Source of the DNA: Pseudomonadota bacterium
Lineage (GTDB): Bacteria; Pseudomonadota; Alphaproteobacteria; Sphingomonadales; Sphingomonadaceae
Direction: 5' to 3'
DNA: 36,313 bases
NCBI GenBank assembly: GCA_023423775.1
Contig: JAFAEZ010000006.1
Location: forward strand, 1-36,313
Shown here: positions 17,893 to 25,555 of the stretch, piece after piece
How the letters are laid out: every line of letters starts with the position of its first letter
How positions within the stretch are numbered: the stretch's first letter is position 1
Made by a program: the position numbers and the translations under genes
The notes under the pieces: model-generated
Database searches by the model: none
Told to the model about the DNA's origin: nothing
Seen by the model: only the letters and a program-made list of their open reading frames with translations

Positions 17893-19075
17893 CCGGAGGG
17901 CTCTCGCCGGTCGCGATCCGATACTGATCCGCGAGCAACTCGACCCACTGGCCGAGGCAGGCATCGAGGTCGAAGGCGTCGGCGGCGCGGCGCTGCGCCT
18001 CTCGGTCGCGGCCGATCGCCATCTCGGCCAGGATCGCGTCTGCGAGACCGGCCGGATCCTCGACCGGCGCGAGCGTGCCGTTGCGCCCGTCCGCCAATAT
18101 CTCGCGATTGCCGGTCGGGCAGTCGGTCGCGACCAGCGGCAGCCCACAGGCCAGCGCCTCCAGCAGCGAATTGCTCGCCCCTTCCCAGCGAGAGGCCGAG
18201 ACGTAGAGATCCGCCTTGCACATCACGGCGAACGGATTGGCGAGGAAACCGAGGAAGGCGATGCGGTCGCCCACGCCACGATCATGCGCGAGCTGCGTCA
18301 GACGATCCACCTCCCCCGCGCGGTCGTGCCCGATCACGAGCAGTCGGGCACCGAGCTCCGGCGGGAGCATCGCCAGCGCCTCGATCGCAATGTCGAAGCC
18401 CTTCTGGTGCGTGACCCGGCCAACCGTGACGAGAACGGGCGCAGGCGTCCCGTCCGCACGCCGGGCGGCGAAGAAGGGGTGATCGAACGGCTGGCCGGCA
18501 TTGGCGCGCACCCGATCAAGATCGACGCCATTGGGGACGGTGTCGATACGCGCGCACCCGCCGAACGCCGCAATCTCGTCGGCCAGCGCCGAGGACACGG
18601 CGACCACGAAATCGGCGCCCTTATATTTGAATCGGTCAGCGCGCGTGGGCTCGGAAAATTCAGTACCGCCTGGCCCGATCGGGCGGCGCGAGGAATTGCT
18701 CGCGCGCAGCCCGAAACGGATCGAGCCGCGCTGACCGGAGAAGGCGATAGCGCTCTTCGCAGCGAGGTGGAGATGGTTGCCCCCGCTCAGGAAAACCGCC
18801 GGCTGCCGCTGTCGCAGCGCCCAGGCGAGCGGAAAGACGCCGCCGGCGAGATCCGCGAGGCGGCCGAGCGCTGGCGAGAGCAGGCTTCCGACCTCGACGA
18901 TCGGCACGTGCGCGGGCACGCGCGCCTTCAATCCGCCCTCGCCGCGCATCACCCAGAGTTCGGACGGCCATCCGGCATCGGCGAGCGCGGTGGCGATCTC
19001 GATCGATTTCTGAACGGTGCCGCTGGAGCGCAGATCGTAATTGCCGATGGCGATAGTCCGTGGGCGACGCCACAT
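17849..19075 (-). CDS. GT4-family glycosyltransferase
   Basis: The 408-residue protein has the GT-B layout. The N-terminal half starts MWRRPRTIAIGNYDLRSSGT, with a glycine-rich acceptor region. A central VPNGVDLDRVRANAG (about 200-215) and PVLVTVGRVTHQKGFDIAIE (about 235-255) precede the donor-binding ASRWEGASNSLLEALACGLP with the EX7E motif, then VATDCPTGNREIL. Retaining sugar transfer from a nucleotide sugar to a glycan or lipid is expected; donor and acceptor are unknown. The ATG at 19075 is the first methionine at homologous sequence. The open frame runs further upstream, antisense to the next gene. The C-terminal 14 codons are antisense to the hutH end. It is divergent from a CDP-alcohol phosphotransferase, which suggests envelope glycolipid work. 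Confidence 0.88.
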   Translation of the reverse strand: MWRRPRTIAIGNYDLRSSGTVQKSIEIATALADAGWPSELWVMRGEGGLKARVPAHVPIVEVGSLLSPALGRLADLAGGVFPLAWALRQRQPAVFLSGGNHLHLAAKSAIAFSGQRGSIRFGLRASNSSRRPIGPGGTEFSEPTRADRFKYKGADFVVAVSSALADEIAAFGGCARIDTVPNGVDLDRVRANAGQPFDHPFFAARRADGTPAPVLVTVGRVTHQKGFDIAIEALAMLPPELGARLLVIGHDRAGEVDRLTQLAHDRGVGDRIAFLGFLANPFAVMCKADLYVSASRWEGASNSLLEALACGLPLVATDCPTGNREILADGRNGTLAPVEDPAGLADAILAEMAIGRDREAQRRAADAFDLDACLGQWVELLADQYRIATGESPPARTTVAEPLRRSGR

Positions 19076-19173
19076 TAGGGTTAGCCCTCGTGTCCTGGTC
19101 CGACGGCAATCTCTTATTGGTATCGCGCCGCTCTGTCGATAACGGCTGCTTGATGGATTGCGGAGTGTTGGGC

Positions 19174-20277
19174 GTGACGACGATTGCCGGGGTGGGTGCG
19201 AACGAAACGAAGCTGTGGGGGCTGACCGCCGCCGAACGGCTGGACCGTATCGTCCGGGCGCAGGGCCTGACGCCCGCGGACCCGAGCGAGGCCGCGATCC
19301 TCGCCAACCTGGCGCACGTCTGGGACCCATCATGGCTGCGTTTCGTGGCCGAGCGGCCGGGCCACGTCGTCACGTTCGGCGACGTCCCCGTGCTCGCGCA
19401 TTGCACCGGGCAAAGTGAGCGCGCCCGCATTGCCGAGGCCATGGCCGCGAACCGGCCGCTCGAAACCCACGCCGGCCTCACGATCGTGGCGCAGGAGCAG
19501 AGCGACGGCCTGACCAATGACGAGCTGCGCAAGCGCGAGCGGCCGTTCATGGACCGGCTCGTTCCCGGCACCGTGCGCAGCCTGGAGCGGGCCAGCTATT
19601 TCGGGGCCTATAAGGGGGTGACCGACATCCTCACCAAATATCTGTGGCCGGAATGGGCGCTGGTGCTGACCCGGATCGCGGCGCGCTTCGGGATCACGCC
19701 CAACATGGTGACGGCGGTCGGCGCGGCGCTCTGCGTCGCTGCCACGATCCTCTTTTATTATGGCTGGTTCTGGACTGGCCTCGCCGCCGGCCTCGTCTTC
19801 ATGGTGCTCGACACGGTCGACGGGAAGCTCGCGCGCTGCACGATCACTTCGTCCTGGTGGGGCAATGTGTTCGACCACGGCATCGATCTCGTCCACCCGC
19901 CCTTCTGGTGGTACGCTTGGGGCGTCGGCCTGCACGCCTACGGCCGGCCGCTGTCCGACGAGCTCTTCTACGCGGTGATGGTGGTGATCGTCGGCGGATA
20001 CGTCCTGCAGCGGCTGATCGAGGGCGCGTTCATCAAGCAGTTCGGGATGCACATCCACGTCTGGGAGCATTTCGACAGCTGGTTCCGCCTGATCACCGCC
20101 CGCCGCAATCCCAATATGGTTATATTGTTGGCAGGTCTCATTGTTGGGCGGCCGGACTGGGGCCTGCTCGCGGTCGCTGGCTGGACCCTGATCTCACTCG
20201 TCGTTCATTTCGTACGGCTCGCCCAGGCGTGGGGGATACGCGCGAAGGGCAAGCCTGTGGTAAGCTGGCTCGGCTGA
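19174..20277 (+). CDS. CDP-alcohol phosphatidyltransferase family protein with an extra N-terminal domain
   Basis: The C-terminal half (about residues 140-367) is a membrane CDP-alcohol phosphotransferase. It has GITPNMVTAVGA and the complete signature D213-x2-D216-G-x2-A-R-x8-G-x3-D234-x3-D238, in LDTVDGKLARCTITSSWWGN then VFDHGID. About five hydrophobic segments follow. Enzymes of this class join a CDP-alcohol to a second alcohol phosphate or lipid, releasing CMP. About 140 residues precede it (with WGLTAAERLDRI and RPGHVVTFGDVPVLAH) that I cannot assign. The place recalls the cytidylyltransferase half of bifunctional inositol-phosphate enzymes, but no nucleotide motif is seen. The start is uncertain: GTG at 19174 has GGAG 8 bases upstream; ATG at 19153 adds seven residues. 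The next gene follows after 10 bases. Confidence 0.86.
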   Translation: MTTIAGVGANETKLWGLTAAERLDRIVRAQGLTPADPSEAAILANLAHVWDPSWLRFVAERPGHVVTFGDVPVLAHCTGQSERARIAEAMAANRPLETHAGLTIVAQEQSDGLTNDELRKRERPFMDRLVPGTVRSLERASYFGAYKGVTDILTKYLWPEWALVLTRIAARFGITPNMVTAVGAALCVAATILFYYGWFWTGLAAGLVFMVLDTVDGKLARCTITSSWWGNVFDHGIDLVHPPFWWYAWGVGLHAYGRPLSDELFYAVMVVIVGGYVLQRLIEGAFIKQFGMHIHVWEHFDSWFRLITARRNPNMVILLAGLIVGRPDWGLLAVAGWTLISLVVHFVRLAQAWGIRAKGKPVVSWLG

Positions 20278-20287
20278 GGAGAGGCCT

Positions 20288-20719
20288 ATGAACGCGACGA
20301 TCGAACGGTTCGGCTACCCCGCTACCCTGGTCGCGGACTATGAGCATTGGGTGGTCCTGCTCCGGCCGGCGCAGCCGACGCTCGGCAGCCTGATCCTAGC
20401 AGCTAAGGGCGATTATCTCGCCTTCTCCGACCTGCCTTCTGCGGCATTCGAGCAGATGCACGAAGTGGTCGGCGCGATCGAAACCACCCTCGCCAAGGCG
20501 GTCGGCTATCAGAAGCTGAATTACCTGATGCTGATGATGGTGGACCCCCACGTCCATTACCATGTCATCCCGCGCTACGACGGGGAACGCAGCCACGGCC
20601 CGATCGCGATCGGCGACCCGGGCTGGCCCAAATTGCCGGAGCTCGGCAACGCGATGCTGCTCGACGAGGGGCAGGTCGCCATACTGGCCGAGTGGTTGAA
20701 AGGCCTCTGGCCGGGCTGA
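20288..20719 (+). CDS. HIT-family nucleotide-binding protein
   Basis: The 143-residue protein has the histidine triad motif VDPHVHYHVIPRY, with His88, His90 and His92. The middle-to-last His of this motif forms the nucleotidyl-His intermediate in HIT hydrolases and transferases. The N-terminal part, with VVLLRPAQPTLGSLILAAKG, matches the strand that holds the nucleotide base in the family. GAGGAGAGG lies just upstream of the ATG at 20288. It is 10 bases downstream of the CDP-alcohol phosphotransferase, so the two are co-transcribed, and a role in CMP/CDP-alcohol turnover is conceivable. Its 3' end faces the LicC-like gene with 9 bases between them. Confidence 0.88.
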   Translation: MNATIERFGYPATLVADYEHWVVLLRPAQPTLGSLILAAKGDYLAFSDLPSAAFEQMHEVVGAIETTLAKAVGYQKLNYLMLMMVDPHVHYHVIPRYDGERSHGPIAIGDPGWPKLPELGNAMLLDEGQVAILAEWLKGLWPG

Positions 20720-20728
20720 GGCGCCGCG

Positions 20729-21466
20729 CTACCCCAGGCGCGCGGCCCAGGCGGCGGTGACGGCGCCGGCTTTGTCGAGGTCCTCGGGGAAATCGACCTC
20801 CTGCCACTGCTCGCCCTTGATCGAGACGGTCTGGATGTCGTTTGCCGCGGCGAGACCGTCGATCGCGCGCAGATACCAGCGGCGCGTCCCTTCCGACGTG
20901 CGCATCATCCGCTCGACCTGGTCGACGAAGATCCGCCCGCCCTCGCCGCGGAAGGCGAGGAGGCCGATCGACTCCGCATTATATTGGCCCGGCTCGAGCG
21001 CCTTGCCGATGCGCATCAGGCGCGTGCCTTCGCGGAGCACCTTCATGTCGTCGGCGTCGTAATCGTCCTTCTCGTCGACCGTGACGGTGATCGCTGCGCC
21101 GTCCGCCGCCAGAACCTTGGCGACCAAGGTCTTCGAGACCAGCGTATCGCCGTTGAGCAGCAGAGTGTCGCGATCGAACTCGCCGCGGGCCATCCACACC
21201 GACCCGAGATTGTCGGCGACATGATAGAAGGGGTTGAACAGGGTGCGGACGCCCTCGCGTGCCCGAGCGACCGCGTCGACCAGGTCCTCGCGGAAGCCGG
21301 TCACGATTACGATGTCGCTTATGCCGTTGGCTTGGAGCGTGTCGAGCTGCCATTCGAGCAGCGACTTGCCCGAAAATTCGATCAGGCATTTGGGCCGGTC
21401 GTCGGTCAGCGGATGGAGCCGCGACCCCTTGCCCGCGCTGAGGATGATGGCCTTTTCGATTCCCAT
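20729..21466 (-). CDS. LicC-like phospho-alcohol cytidylyltransferase / sugar nucleotidyltransferase
   Basis: The 245-residue protein has the nucleotidyltransferase signature IILSAGKGSRLHPLTDDRPK at residues 7-26 with KCLIEFSGKSLLEWQLDTLQ following. TLFNPFYHVADNLGSVWMAR and the metal-binding LLLNGDTLV (Asp107) complete the pattern. The FNPFY-DN-SVWMA block is typical of the phosphocholine cytidylyltransferase (LicC) branch more than of hexose-1-phosphate enzymes. Combined with the CDP-alcohol phosphotransferase two genes away, it could make the CDP-alcohol donor. The alcohol (choline, inositol, glycerol or other) is unknown. The ATG at 21466 is favoured; a TTG at 21481 is possible. Confidence 0.87.
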   Translation of the reverse strand: MGIEKAIILSAGKGSRLHPLTDDRPKCLIEFSGKSLLEWQLDTLQANGISDIVIVTGFREDLVDAVARAREGVRTLFNPFYHVADNLGSVWMARGEFDRDTLLLNGDTLVSKTLVAKVLAADGAAITVTVDEKDDYDADDMKVLREGTRLMRIGKALEPGQYNAESIGLLAFRGEGGRIFVDQVERMMRTSEGTRRWYLRAIDGLAAANDIQTVSIKGEQWQEVDFPEDLDKAGAVTAAWAARLG

Positions 21467-21588
21467 GAGCGACGCCCGCAAAAATGACTTCGACAGGCAC
21501 AGCGCCCGCGCGGGCCTTACCGCTTCGGCTTGCCCGCGTCACTTTTTTCGTTACGCACGGCGCAACTGCAAGCCTCCAGAGGAACCAC

Positions 21589-22377
21589 GTGGCGTCAGAC
21601 AGCAAATGGACGGCGGTGATCCTCGCCGGACAGCGCCCCGGCGAGAATGAATTCGCCGCCGCGCACGGCCTCGCTTGGAAGGCGCTGATCCCGGTCGCCG
21701 GCGAACCGATGCTCGGCCGGGTCGCGCGCACCCTGCTGCAAACCCCCTCGGTCGGCCGGATCGTCGTGCTCGCCCAGGAGCCGCAAGCGCTGATGACGGG
21801 GCCGCTCGCCTGGATGGCGGAGGAGCCGCGCATTGCCGCCGCACTCAGCGGCGACGGCATTTCGTCCAGCGTCCAGGCGCTCGCCGGCAGCGATGCGGCG
21901 CCCTGGCCGGTGCTCGTCGTGACCGCCGATCATGCCTTGCTGACGCCCGCGATGGTCGAAGAATTCGTGGCCGGCACCGACGGGGCGGACGCTACGGCGG
22001 CGGTGGTCGAGCGGCGTGTGGTCGAAGCCGCCTACCCCGAGACGCGCCGGACCTGGATCAAGTTCAGCGATGGCCATTATAGCGGCGCCAACCTGTTCGC
22101 GCTGGCCGGGCCGAACGCGCGCAAGGCACTGGATTTATGGGCCGGGGTCGAGCGCGACCGGAAGAAGGCCTTGCGCCTGCTCCTCCATTTCGGCCCACTG
22201 CTGGCGCTCCGCGCTGCGCTTGGCCTGATCTCGCTCGACGACGCGCTTCGCATTGTCGGGCGCAAGACTGGGCTAGCGGTCCGGGCCGTGCGCCTGAACC
22301 AGGCCGAAGCGGCGATCGACGTGGACAAGCCTGCCGACCTGACGCTGGTCGAATCGATTTTCGCCCGCCGCACCTAA
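21589..22377 (+). CDS. MobA-like nucleotidyltransferase domain protein
   Basis: The 262-residue protein begins VASDSKWTAVILAGQRPGEN and continues WKALIPVAGEPMLGRVARTL. This is a Rossmann-like nucleotidyltransferase start with the GxG loop altered to AGQRPGE and the Lys of the PVAGKPM-like motif changed. The acidic metal-site segment is VLVVTADHALLTPAMV. The last 110 residues include a helical region (RDRKKALRLLLHFGPLLALR) and end IDVDKPADLTLVESIFARR, the usual closing of MobA/IspD-like proteins. The nucleotide and acceptor are not known. I chose the GTG at 21589 because AGAGG precedes it by 6-7 bases. An ATG at 21484 would add 35 residues that look non-homologous. It is divergent from the LicC-like gene across about 120 bases. 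Confidence 0.78.
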   Translation: MASDSKWTAVILAGQRPGENEFAAAHGLAWKALIPVAGEPMLGRVARTLLQTPSVGRIVVLAQEPQALMTGPLAWMAEEPRIAAALSGDGISSSVQALAGSDAAPWPVLVVTADHALLTPAMVEEFVAGTDGADATAAVVERRVVEAAYPETRRTWIKFSDGHYSGANLFALAGPNARKALDLWAGVERDRKKALRLLLHFGPLLALRAALGLISLDDALRIVGRKTGLAVRAVRLNQAEAAIDVDKPADLTLVESIFARRT

Positions 22378-22502
22378 TTGCCGCCGTTCCCCGGTTTCGC
22401 AGCCCTGCAAACGTTTCGATCGCGCCGCTTACTTAACTGGAATTACACCTGAAACGGCTAGAGGGGGCTCATGGACCAGACCCCATCCTTCGGCCGCAGG
22501 CC

Positions 22503-23504
22503 GTGCCCGTGCTGAGCGCGCCTTCGCAGACGATTCCGTCCGCCGACGACCCGCTCGATCCCGACCTCGCTGCCCAACTGGCGGAGGCGCGGAGCGCGCT
22601 TTCGCGGCTGCAGGCGGAGCGGGAGGCCGACAAGGCCCGGCACGCGCGGACAATGCGCGCCATCGCCGAAGCGGCCGAGCGATTCGGCCAGGCGGCGATC
22701 CACGCCGTCGCACAGGCAAGCCAGCGTAACGCCGCCAGCCGCGAGCCGGTGGAGCGGCTGCGCAACACCGCGCGCGAGGCCAGCCGCCAGTCGGAGAAGA
22801 TGATCGAGGGATCGGCACTGGCCACCAAAAATGCGCAGAGCCTGGCGTCCGGCGTCACCACTTTATCCTCCTCGATCCTGCACATCGGCCACAGCGTCGA
22901 GCAGCAGGCGGCGCTCAGCGCGAAACTGCTGTCCAGCTCGGCGGTGAGCACCGACGCGGTCGAGGCCTTGAGCGCCCAGGCCGACGATATCGGCGCGTTG
23001 GTCGCGATGATCGGCGCGATCGCGAGCGCGACCGATCTGCTCGCGCTCAACGCCGCGATCGAAGCAGCCCGCGCAGGCGATGCCGGCCGCGGCTTCGCAG
23101 TTGTGGCGCGCGAGGTGAAGGCTCTTGCCGCCGAGACCACGGCGGCGAGCGGCAGCATCACCGACCTGCTCGTTCGCGTGCGCCAGCGGGCGACGCTGGC
23201 CCGCGGCGCGCTCGCCGACCTCGGCAGCCATATCGGCGAGCTCAACGCCACCGCGGATTCGATATTTCAGGCCACGGTTCAGCAGCGCACCGTCGCGCAG
23301 ACCATCAACATGCAGGCCGAGGACACCGCCGACGACGCCGACGACATGGCGCAGCGGCTGGCCGGCTTCAGCGGCACGATCGCGGCGATCGAGGCGGCCG
23401 CGGGGGAATTACATCTTACGGGCGAGGAACGCGGCGGCGACCCGGACCTCCAGACCCTGCTCGATGGGCTGATTGCTCTGGTGAACGACGCACAGCGGGA
23501 TTGA
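22503..23504 (+). CDS. Soluble MCP-type signalling domain protein
   Basis: This 333-residue protein lacks membrane segments and has a methyl-accepting chemotaxis signalling domain. A long helical region (about residues 15-150) leads to the hairpin tip ATDLLALNAAIEAARAGDAG and RGFAVVAREVKALAAETTAA at about 178-217, the CheW/CheA-binding signature. No PAS, globin or other sensor domain is obvious at the N-terminus. The GTG at 22503 is the track start but has only a weak Shine-Dalgarno. An ATG at 22471 with a strong GAGGGGG site lies in a different frame and stops at 22515 (see findings). It stands beside, and convergent with, the GGDEF-EAL gene. Which chemosensory array it joins cannot be told. 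Confidence 0.82.
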   Translation: MPVLSAPSQTIPSADDPLDPDLAAQLAEARSALSRLQAEREADKARHARTMRAIAEAAERFGQAAIHAVAQASQRNAASREPVERLRNTAREASRQSEKMIEGSALATKNAQSLASGVTTLSSSILHIGHSVEQQAALSAKLLSSSAVSTDAVEALSAQADDIGALVAMIGAIASATDLLALNAAIEAARAGDAGRGFAVVAREVKALAAETTAASGSITDLLVRVRQRATLARGALADLGSHIGELNATADSIFQATVQQRTVAQTINMQAEDTADDADDMAQRLAGFSGTIAAIEAAAGELHLTGEERGGDPDLQTLLDGLIALVNDAQRD

Positions 23505-23525
23505 ACGGGGGCGTAACCGCCCTCT

Positions 23526-25016
23526 TCAGTGAAGCTGGTGCGCTCCGACCGGCTGATCGTCACCGAAGCGGGCCAGCGCCGCCGGCGGATTGGCCTGCTG
23601 ATTGGCGATGAACGCCTTCAGATCGCCCAGCGACATGGGCGCGCCGAGGAAATAGCCCTGCAGATAGTCGCAATTGAGCAACTGGAGCAGGCGCGCCTGC
23701 CAGTCATTCTCCACCCCCTCGGCGACCACCTTGAGCTGAAGGCTGTGGCCGAGATCGATGACCGAGCGCATGATCTGCACGGCGCGCTGATGGCGGCCGA
23801 GATCCTTCAGGAAGGACTTGTCGATCTTGACGCAGTCGAAGTCGAGATTCTGGAGATAGGAAAGGCTCGAATAGCCCGTCCCGAAATCGTCCAGCACCAC
23901 TTCGCAGCCGATCTGGCGGAGCTGGCGGATGGTGCTCTTGGCGGCGTCGATGTGCGAGATCAGCACGCCCTCGGTGATCTCGAGCCGCAGCAGATGTGGA
24001 GCGACCCGCGCTGCCAAAAGCTTCTCGCTGACCTGTGCGGCGAAACCGTGATGGCGAAACTGGATCGGGGAGACGTTGACCGCGACCGGCACGTTCTTGA
24101 GATCGCGCGCGATCTCAAGCGCCTTGTCGAGCACCCATTCGCCCAGTTCCAGGATCTGGCCGCTGGCCTCGGCCATCGGGATCAGGTCCGCCGGCGAAAT
24201 CGCGCCGCGCGAGGAATTGGGCCAGCGCAGCAGCGCCTCGACGCTCGAGAGAACGCCGGTGCGGGCGTCGACCACCGGTTGCAGCGCGAGCATTAGCCCG
24301 TCGCCCTGGATTGCCTGCTCGAGCTCGCCGCGCATCGACGAGCGGACGGCGACCATCTCGCTCATCCGGTCGTCGAACAATTTGAACGAGGCGCCCTTGC
24401 TGACCTTCGCCTCGTACATGGCGATGTCCGCGTGGCGCAGGAGATCGGAGGCGCAGGTTGTGGACGGCGAGCCGACGGCGACGCCGACCGAAGTCCCGAC
24501 ATGAACGAGATGACCGTCGATCAGATAGGATTCGTAGACTGTCTCGACCATCGCCACCGCCACGTCCTCGATCGGGCGCGACGGCTCCATCTTGATGATC
24601 GCCGCAAATTCGTCGCCGCCGATGCGGGCAAGGGTGTCCTCCGGTCCGATCACGCCCTCGAGGCGGCCTGCGACCGCCTTCAGAAGCCCGTCCCCGACCT
24701 TGTGGCCGAGGCTGTCATTGACCTCCTTGAACCGGTCGAGATCGAGGAAGAGGACGGCGATTTCGCTCTGGCGGCCGGCGGCGACGATCGCCTCAAGCTC
24801 CTGGCTGAAGGCGATGCGGTTCTTGAGGCCGGTGATGACGTCCGTATAGGCCTGAAGCCGCGACTGGGCCTCCAGCCTTTCCAGTTCGCCCACCCGGCCC
24901 TGCAGCGCTGCGCGCGATTGCCACAGCCGATAAATGACGGCTGCCGCGGCGGCACAGGTTAAAGCGAGCAACAGATACGGAACGAACACCAGGAAATCCC
25001 CCACAAAACTACGCAA
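23526..25016 (-). CDS. Membrane-anchored GGDEF-EAL protein (c-di-GMP turnover)
   Basis: The 496-residue protein has one N-terminal membrane helix (FLVFVPYLLLALTCAAAAAV), a short coiled segment, a GGDEF domain (about 57-225) and an EAL domain (about 232-480). RIGGDEF at 131-137 is intact, so synthesis is possible. The product-inhibition site five residues before it reads GPED instead of RxxD, so feedback inhibition at that site looks lost. The EAL site is intact: EALLRW (260-265), NVSPIQF, LEITEGVL, DDFGTGYSS, KIDKSFL and AEGVE. It may make or break c-di-GMP depending on input. The start is uncertain: TTG at 25016 lacks a clear Shine-Dalgarno, while GTG at 24989 has GGGGGA 7 bases upstream. 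It is the last gene of the signalling operon that begins at 28949. Confidence 0.92.
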   Translation of the reverse strand: MRSFVGDFLVFVPYLLLALTCAAAAAVIYRLWQSRAALQGRVGELERLEAQSRLQAYTDVITGLKNRIAFSQELEAIVAAGRQSEIAVLFLDLDRFKEVNDSLGHKVGDGLLKAVAGRLEGVIGPEDTLARIGGDEFAAIIKMEPSRPIEDVAVAMVETVYESYLIDGHLVHVGTSVGVAVGSPSTTCASDLLRHADIAMYEAKVSKGASFKLFDDRMSEMVAVRSSMRGELEQAIQGDGLMLALQPVVDARTGVLSSVEALLRWPNSSRGAISPADLIPMAEASGQILELGEWVLDKALEIARDLKNVPVAVNVSPIQFRHHGFAAQVSEKLLAARVAPHLLRLEITEGVLISHIDAAKSTIRQLRQIGCEVVLDDFGTGYSSLSYLQNLDFDCVKIDKSFLKDLGRHQRAVQIMRSVIDLGHSLQLKVVAEGVENDWQARLLQLLNCDYLQGYFLGAPMSLGDLKAFIANQQANPPAALARFGDDQPVGAHQLH

Positions 25017-25054
25017 CTTGATTGCGGAACGGCCCCCCGGCCGCGCCGCCCAAC

Positions 25055-25555
25055 CTAATCTTCATCGCTGCGGCGCGATTCGAACAATTCGCGCGTGCGC
25101 TGCGCCAGCGTCGCCTCGAGATCGGCATTGACCGCGCCCAACGCTGCCATCGCCTTGCGCCGCATCAGCTGCGCCGAGATACGCGCGAGCAATACCGGCA
25201 TCTTGATCGGCTTCTGGATATAATCGTTGGCGCCGGCCTCGATGGCATCGACGATCGAGCTCTCCTCGTCGCGCGCGGTGCACATGATGATCGGGAGCCG
25301 GTTCAGGTCGTAATGCTCGCGCATCGCCTTCAGCGTCTCCAGCCCCGAAAGATTGGGCATCATCCAGTCGAGGACCACGAGGTCCGGCGGATCCGAGGAG
25401 ATCTGGGCGAGCGCGCTGATTCCGTCGGGGCTGAGGCTGGTCTCGAAGCCGGCGCGGCGCAGCTGCCGATCGAGCACGACCCGATTGTCCTCGATATCGT
25501 CGACAATCAGGATCCTGCAGCCCGCAACGTCGAGGCCGCCAAGGTGCATGCTCAT
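25055..25555 (-). CDS. Response regulator: receiver plus C-terminal coiled coil
   Basis: The 166-residue protein has a receiver domain at about residues 13-132 with the acidic pair Asp19-Asp20, phospho-acceptor Asp63 (LVVLDWMMPNLSG), Thr93 and Lys115 (YIQKPIKM). A helical tail of about 34 residues (ALGAVNADLEATLAQRTREL) is a likely coiled coil and carries no DNA-binding or enzymatic domain. It therefore should work by protein contact. The ATG at 25555 overlaps the stop of the hybrid kinase (ATGA), so the two are coupled. The GGDEF-EAL gene follows after 38 bases. It is plausible that it passes phosphate-dependent control from the kinases to that enzyme. Confidence 0.92.
   Translation of the reverse strand: MSMHLGGLDVAGCRILIVDDIEDNRVVLDRQLRRAGFETSLSPDGISALAQISSDPPDLVVLDWMMPNLSGLETLKAMREHYDLNRLPIIMCTARDEESSIVDAIEAGANDYIQKPIKMPVLLARISAQLMRRKAMAALGAVNADLEATLAQRTRELFESRRSDED

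Noticed and set aside
14711..18147. Minus-strand open frames of 532 and 576 codons opposite hutU and hutH
   Set aside because: They are antisense to two enzymes whose catalytic motifs are complete; their translations are Arg/Asp/Gly-rich reverse-frame sequence.
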